A stretch of DNA of 31,617 bases from a virus, in the IMG/VR virus record IMGVR_UViG_3300030099_004560, positions 1 to 31,617 of that record, one strand, 5' to 3'. The stretch's first letter is position 1; every line of letters begins with the position of its first letter. Below are positions 27,472 to 31,617 of the stretch, piece after piece. Below the pieces are notes generated by a model. That model ran no database searches. It saw nothing but the letters and a program-made list of their open reading frames with translations, and had not been told where the DNA came from. A program made the translations under genes and the position numbers.

Positions 27472-29355
27472 ATGCCCCTAACAAAACTACAATTTAGACC
27501 CGGAATAAATCGCGAAACGACCTCATATACTAACGAAGGCGGGTGGTTTGATGGCGATAAAATACGTTTCCGGTTTGGGGTGCCTGAAAAAATAGGCGGC
27601 TGGGAACGAGCCACGGAAAGCACGTTTCTTGGCACTTGTCGTGCCCTCAAACCTTTTGTCGCGCTCGACGGCTCACGGTTCATGGGCCTTGGAACACACC
27701 TCAAGTACTACATTGAGGAAGGCGGCACCTATAACGACATTACGCCTATCCGTTCTACAACGAGCGCAGGGGATGTGACGTTTAGCGCCACCAACGGTTC
27801 TTCAACTATTACGGTAGCAGACACGGCCCACGGAGCAGTGGCAGGAGACTATGTCACCTTTTCAGGCGCGGCATCCTTGGGTGGCAATATTACGGCGGCA
27901 GTCTTAAACCAAGAATATCGCATAGATACGGTTGTTAACGACAACAGCTTTACCATCATAGCCAAAGATACGTCTGACGCCACCGTCACAGCTAACTCCA
28001 GTGACAGTGGTAATGGTGGTGGCTCTACGGTTGGCGCATATCAAATCAATACGGGTCTGGATACCTCCGTCAGGGGCACAGGCTGGGGCGTGGGAACGTG
28101 GGGTAGAGAAGGCTGGGGTGACGCCGCCGCCGCGACCGGCACGACCGCCATTCTACGTATCTGGACACATGACAACTTTGGCGAAGATTTGATTATAAAC
28201 GTCCGAGATGCGGGCATTTTTTATTGGGATAAGACCTTGGGACTGTCTTCACGGGCCGTGGCAATTTCAGACCGCACCAATGCGGACTCAACTACCCCGA
28301 CGATAGCCAAGCAAGTATTAGTATCTGACCGCGACCGGCACATCATTGCGTTTGGCTGCGATGCGGAAAATGCCATTGGCACCCAAGACCCTTTGTTGAT
28401 CCGGTTCAGTGACCAAGAAGACCCGACTACGTGGCAATCCTTGCCTTCTAATACAGCAGGCGACCTGCGTATTGGCTCGGGTTCCGAGATTGTGGCGGCG
28501 GTAGAAACACGTCAGCAAATCCTTGTATATACGGATGTTTCTCTACACGCCATGCAGTTTTTGGGGCCACCCTTCACTTTTGGTATCAGCTTGGTATCAG
28601 AAAACACCACGATCATGTCGCCTTTGGCTGCCATTGCACACGATGACGTGGTGTATTGGATGGGCTTTGAAGAGTTCTACGTGTTTAGTGGCCAAGTACA
28701 GCGTATTCCCTGTACGGTAAGGTCATACGTTTTTGATGATTTTAACCGTGAACAAAAGGAAAAGGTCTTTGCGGCGTCGAACTCGGCGTACAGCGAAATC
28801 TGGTGGTTCTACCCGTCGTCAACAGCTAATGAAATTGATCGCTACGTTGTATTTAATTATCAAGAAAATGCTTGGTATTACGGTACTTTGGTGCGTACAG
28901 CTTGGGTTGACCGTGGCATCAATGATTACCCGGTGGCTACGTTTACTGATGGCAGGCAATATTTCCAAGAACTGGGTCTGGATGACGCTACTTCTAGTCC
29001 TGCTGTTGCTATTAACGCCCACATAGAATCTAGCCAGATTGATCTTGCGGACGGTGAGCAGTTTGCCTTTATACGCCGCCTCATCCCCGATATAACCTTT
29101 GAAAACTCCACTGCGGCCTCGCCAAACGTCGTTTTTACCACCAAAGTCCGTGATTTCCCCGGCGGTAACTACGATTCAGAGGATGCGGCGACTGTTACAC
29201 GATCTGCAACTACCCCTGTAGAACAGTTTACAAATCAGGTACATTTACGTCTGAGAGGCCGTAGCTTTGCGCTTCGTATAGCCTCCTCTGACACTGAAAC
29301 GCAATGGCGGTTGGGCTCTGCCCGACTAGACGTGCGCCCGGATGGCCGCAGATGA
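27472..29355 (+). CDS. Large tail nozzle/stabilisation protein (P22 gp10-like)
   Basis: 627 residues. N-terminal LTKLQFRPGINRETTSYTNE and GGWFDGDKIRFRFGVPEKIG (about 3-45) with SRFMGLGTHLKYYIEEGG is a characteristic beginning of gp10-type packaged-DNA stabilisation or tail-nozzle proteins in short-tailed phages. A beta-rich centre with an insertion (about 95-190, bacterial Ig-like: SSTITVADTAHGAVAGDYVT) and the propeller-like C-terminal part (TQDPLLIRFSDQEDPTTWQSL, YWMGFEEFYVFSGQVQRIPC, NYQENAWYYGTLVRTAWVDR) follow. It acts below the adaptors to close the tail channel and support fibre attachment. Its TGA overlaps the next ATG. Confidence 0.82.
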   Translation: MPLTKLQFRPGINRETTSYTNEGGWFDGDKIRFRFGVPEKIGGWERATESTFLGTCRALKPFVALDGSRFMGLGTHLKYYIEEGGTYNDITPIRSTTSAGDVTFSATNGSSTITVADTAHGAVAGDYVTFSGAASLGGNITAAVLNQEYRIDTVVNDNSFTIIAKDTSDATVTANSSDSGNGGGSTVGAYQINTGLDTSVRGTGWGVGTWGREGWGDAAAATGTTAILRIWTHDNFGEDLIINVRDAGIFYWDKTLGLSSRAVAISDRTNADSTTPTIAKQVLVSDRDRHIIAFGCDAENAIGTQDPLLIRFSDQEDPTTWQSLPSNTAGDLRIGSGSEIVAAVETRQQILVYTDVSLHAMQFLGPPFTFGISLVSENTTIMSPLAAIAHDDVVYWMGFEEFYVFSGQVQRIPCTVRSYVFDDFNREQKEKVFAASNSAYSEIWWFYPSSTANEIDRYVVFNYQENAWYYGTLVRTAWVDRGINDYPVATFTDGRQYFQELGLDDATSSPAVAINAHIESSQIDLADGEQFAFIRRLIPDITFENSTAASPNVVFTTKVRDFPGGNYDSEDAATVTRSATTPVEQFTNQVHLRLRGRSFALRIASSDTETQWRLGSARLDVRPDGRR

Positions 29356-29651
29356 GCGGACGCCGCTTAGTATTACCTCAGTTTCCACGGGCACCGGAAC
29401 AATACGATGCCACGTATATGTCGGAGGTTGTGCGCTCATTCTCTGTATTTCTTGAGCTATTCAACAACCCCGGCGATGCACGGCACACGGAGCTTACTTT
29501 GACTAATTTACAGCAGAATGACTACAACCTAGAAACTGGCGCAGTGTTTCAGCAAGATGGCACGTTGAAAATAGTGATTGCCAATAAGCCGCATCCTGCC
29601 GGATTAGCGGGCACAGGTTCGGTAGGTTCTGTGACGGTATCAACCTCATAA
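29352..29651 (+). CDS. Small tail-associated protein with GSVGSVTV tail
   Basis: 99 residues from ATG 29352, which overlaps the previous stop (ATGA); an upstream in-frame start at 29304 lies inside the gp10-like gene. The N-terminal half is helical and basic (GRRLVLPQFPRAPEQYDATY, MSEVVRSFSVFLELFNNPGD), followed by LTNLQQNDYNLETGAVFQQDG. The last residues, AGTGSVGSVTVSTS, match the tail of the protein at 16482-16841 and the repeats of the protein at 25698-26483. Many marine phages encode such a small protein directly after the gp10-like gene. I infer a structural role without known function. Confidence 0.78.
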   Translation: MSGRRLVLPQFPRAPEQYDATYMSEVVRSFSVFLELFNNPGDARHTELTLTNLQQNDYNLETGAVFQQDGTLKIVIANKPHPAGLAGTGSVGSVTVSTS

Positions 29652-29690
29652 GGGCTTTGATACAATCGCTGATAATCATGGGATAGTTAT

Positions 29691-31541
29691 ATGACAGCCG
29701 CCGCACCCCGAAGTCCAGAGCCATATGAGGTCCCAGAAGGGGGCCTTGCGTCGTTTCTAACTGCAACAGTTGGAGATTGGTCAGACGAGGCGCTGAACGC
29801 CGACAACTACTATGACATTGTTAAGCCGACAGCAGAACAACTGGCGCAGTTTGGGCGAGAAGAAGATGATCGCATAGCGCACGTTGCCACTGGCGAAACC
29901 ATTATTCCCATGGCGGTCTTTGAAGAAGACCCCGAACTAAAAGAAGCTCTATTTACACGTATGCGAGAAATGGGCATTGACCCAGAGCGTTACATCGTGG
30001 GTAGCGATTTAAATAGCATCAACCCTGTCACAGGCCAGCCTGAGTTCTTCTTGAAGAAAATATTCAAGGGCGTCAAAAAAGCCGTCAAGGGCGTGGTCAA
30101 AGTATTTAAGAAAGTCGCGCCAATTATTCTTTCCACTGTGGGCTTCATAGTGGCTGGCCCTTTAGGCGCAAGTTTAGGTTCTGGGATTGGCACCTTAATT
30201 CAAGGCGGCAATCTTAAAGACGCCTTCAAATCTGCCTTAATCGCGGGAGCTACGGCGGGTATAACACAAGGTGCCATGGACGGCTTTGGCGCGGCAGGGC
30301 AAACGACGGGCGGCTTTGGTGCTAAATTATCTGCTGGAGTACAAGGCTTTGGAGAAAGTATAACCTCGGGGCTTTCTGGCGGTTATGTAGATCAGTTTAC
30401 ACAAGGTGTTGCAAATATAACGGGTCAAAGTGCGGCCCAAGCCGCTACTAACCAACCTGCGCTTACTGCGGCTGAAGCTGTGCAACAAGGTGCCGCTCCT
30501 GCCGGAGGTATTCCTACAAATATAGATATGACTCCACCCATAAGCGGTGGTCCGACAAATCTGAATATGACCGGTCCAACAAACCTAAATATGACCCCTG
30601 TCCCCGGTGCGGCTAAAGCACAGCTTGCTCGACAGGCAAAGACAGCCGCCGGAGGCATTCCCACGAATCTAGATATGACTCCTGTCCCCGGTGCGGCTAA
30701 AGCACAGCTTGCCCAAGGACCGACCGCCGCACAACTTACACAAATGCAAGCACCTACGCTTACAGAAACAGCTTCAACACAACTTGATCCTTTTGTTCCG
30801 GCAAGTGACGCCGCCACAACAACCGTCAGCGATATTCCCGATTTGCAAGGCACGGGCTCTTCTGATCCCGGCGGCATTAACTTTGGCGAGGTGGCCTCTA
30901 GCGGGATACAACAAAACGCAGATAGAACATTTCTGGAGAAAGTTACCGATTATCTGTTCCGTGCAGGGCAAACTCCTGCAGAAGTGGACGCCGCTGTATC
31001 TGCGGCTCGCTCGGATACATTAGCAAAAATGCTTAAAGATTATAATATTACTAGTATTACTCAAGCAGGTGAAGCGGGTCCGGTTATTGCAAAAGCTGTT
31101 GAAGCCGCCGCCGCAAAAGCGGGTCCGGGCATTATGGCAAGATTTGGCCCTAGTGCGCTGGCTTTAACCGGCATTGGCGCGGCGGCAGGGTTTTTTGACC
31201 AGCCTGAAATGGAGCCACTACCGGACGCCTTTGGCGGCATGACGGGTCAAAAGCTGATTGACATGTACCCGTCACAATACACTCTGTCGGCCCCCGGCGC
31301 ATATATAGCGCCCTCCATGGCGGCGGCTGACGGGGGTGGCATCGATACAAGCAAGTTCCCTCGCCGTAATGGCAGGATAAGCGGCCCCGGCACCGAAACC
31401 TCTGACGACATCCCCGCCATGCTGTCTGATGGCGAGTTTGTCATGACAGCCAAGGCAGTACGTGGCGCAGGAAACGGTAGCCGTGAGGCAGGAATGCGGA
31501 ACATGTACAACATGATGAGCCGCTTTGAGGGGAACGCGTAA
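29691..31541 (+). CDS. Large virion protein with membrane-active-looking segment
   Basis: 616 residues. An N-terminal globular part (61-112) contains RIAHVATGETIIPMAVFEED, MREMGIDPERYIVGSDLNSI and NPVTGQPEF, which I associate with a widespread marine phage virion protein. Residues about 119-142 form a strongly basic amphipathic helix (FFLKKIFKGVKKAVKGVVKV), followed by a Gly/Ala-rich hydrophobic segment (about 143-172: APIILSTVGFIVAGPLGASL). The middle is Ala/Gly/Pro-rich and disordered (200-420), with a duplicated NLDMTPVPGAAKAQLA. The C-terminus holds DDIPAMLSDGEFVMTAKAVRGAG. It may be ejected with the DNA and act on the membrane, but this is inference. Confidence 0.75.
   Translation: MTAAAPRSPEPYEVPEGGLASFLTATVGDWSDEALNADNYYDIVKPTAEQLAQFGREEDDRIAHVATGETIIPMAVFEEDPELKEALFTRMREMGIDPERYIVGSDLNSINPVTGQPEFFLKKIFKGVKKAVKGVVKVFKKVAPIILSTVGFIVAGPLGASLGSGIGTLIQGGNLKDAFKSALIAGATAGITQGAMDGFGAAGQTTGGFGAKLSAGVQGFGESITSGLSGGYVDQFTQGVANITGQSAAQAATNQPALTAAEAVQQGAAPAGGIPTNIDMTPPISGGPTNLNMTGPTNLNMTPVPGAAKAQLARQAKTAAGGIPTNLDMTPVPGAAKAQLAQGPTAAQLTQMQAPTLTETASTQLDPFVPASDAATTTVSDIPDLQGTGSSDPGGINFGEVASSGIQQNADRTFLEKVTDYLFRAGQTPAEVDAAVSAARSDTLAKMLKDYNITSITQAGEAGPVIAKAVEAAAAKAGPGIMARFGPSALALTGIGAAAGFFDQPEMEPLPDAFGGMTGQKLIDMYPSQYTLSAPGAYIAPSMAAADGGGIDTSKFPRRNGRISGPGTETSDDIPAMLSDGEFVMTAKAVRGAGNGSREAGMRNMYNMMSRFEGNA
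30597..30712 (+). repeat. Exact 32-base direct repeat in the large virion gene
   Basis: Bases 30597-30628 and 30681-30712 are identical and encode PVPGAAKAQLA in the disordered middle of the 29691-31541 product. Degenerate copies of the flanking NLNMT/NLDMT element surround them. The exact match suggests recent duplication. Confidence 0.85.
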
Positions 31542-31542
31542 C

Positions 31543-31617
31543 GTGGCTACTGAAACTACTCGCCAGATTATTCAGGAAGCGCCTGAGATAGAGGCAAAAC
31601 GCCTTGAACTTTTAAAC
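31543..31617 (+). CDS. Start of an unknown tail-module gene (truncated by window end)
   Basis: GTG at 31543, one base after the previous stop, is followed by an open frame to the window end: 25 codons beginning VATETTRQIIQEAPEIEAKR and continuing LELLN. The 'TRQIIxEAPxIEAxxLxLL' start is a pattern I know from conserved marine phage structural proteins encoded next to the large virion gene. Too little is present to say more. Confidence 0.65.
   Translation, partial: MATETTRQIIQEAPEIEAKRLELLN

Noticed and set aside
1-31617. tRNA genes, integrase/attachment sites and insertion sequences
   Set aside because: None seen on reading both strands; no cloverleaf with CCA-type end, recombinase or transposase motif was found.

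Overview
The window reads as the packaging, head and tail module of a double-stranded DNA bacteriophage. Essentially every convincing gene lies on the plus strand, and genes are densely packed, often overlapping by 1 to 8 bases in ATGA, GTGA or TAATG junctions. The protein types match those I know from marine metagenomic phages of Proteobacteria: a P22-type portal, a three-transmembrane gene-transfer-agent-type holin, an M15 endopeptidase, a phage Cpn10/GroES, short adaptor proteins and fibres with 'NVTG' repeats. There is no tape measure, tail tube or sheath gene, so I infer a short-tailed (podovirus-like) particle. The GTA-type holin and the centromere-like sites hint at an alphaproteobacterial host, but this is inference. 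No integrase, replication gene, tRNA, CRISPR array or insertion sequence is visible.

Layout. 3-834: one truncated and two complete small unknown genes, separated and closed by two near-identical rho-independent terminators. 835-1464: non-coding region with an island of about 79% GC full of CCGCGG palindromes, a perfect parS-like palindrome and the leader of terL. 1465-7608: terL, two unknown genes, portal and a small gene. 7623-8713: lysis cassette (holin, zinc ribbon, small membrane protein, M15 peptidase). 8714-12451: a candidate promoter, small helical protein, GroES-like co-chaperonin, probable scaffold, head-associated proteins and major capsid protein, closed by a strong terminator. 12537-15817: a probable head decoration protein and a run of small, mostly basic proteins. 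15814-18220: head-tail adaptors and small structural proteins. 18223-24710: two fibre paralogues, a small structural protein and three tandem paralogues, each with seven repeats that suggest a seven-bladed beta-propeller. 24714-31617: membrane and coiled-coil protein, repeat protein, NVTG fibre, a large gp10-like tail protein, a large protein with a membrane-active-looking segment, and the first 25 codons of one more gene.

The most unusual signal is the 16-bp palindrome TGTTCCACGTGGAACA. It occurs three times, perfectly, at 1270, 9508 and 12451: upstream of terL, inside the probable scaffold gene and directly at the capsid terminator. It differs from the classical bacterial ParB-binding site (parS, TGTTTCACGTGAAACA) only by one symmetric pair of substitutions. 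No parA or parB is present in the window, so the phage either encodes them elsewhere or engages the host ParB. Other notable features are the triplicated seven-repeat proteins, a shared GSVGSVTV segment in three different structural proteins, and the GC-rich palindromic island beside the terminase gene. All family names rest on reading motifs and memory; no database search was run.
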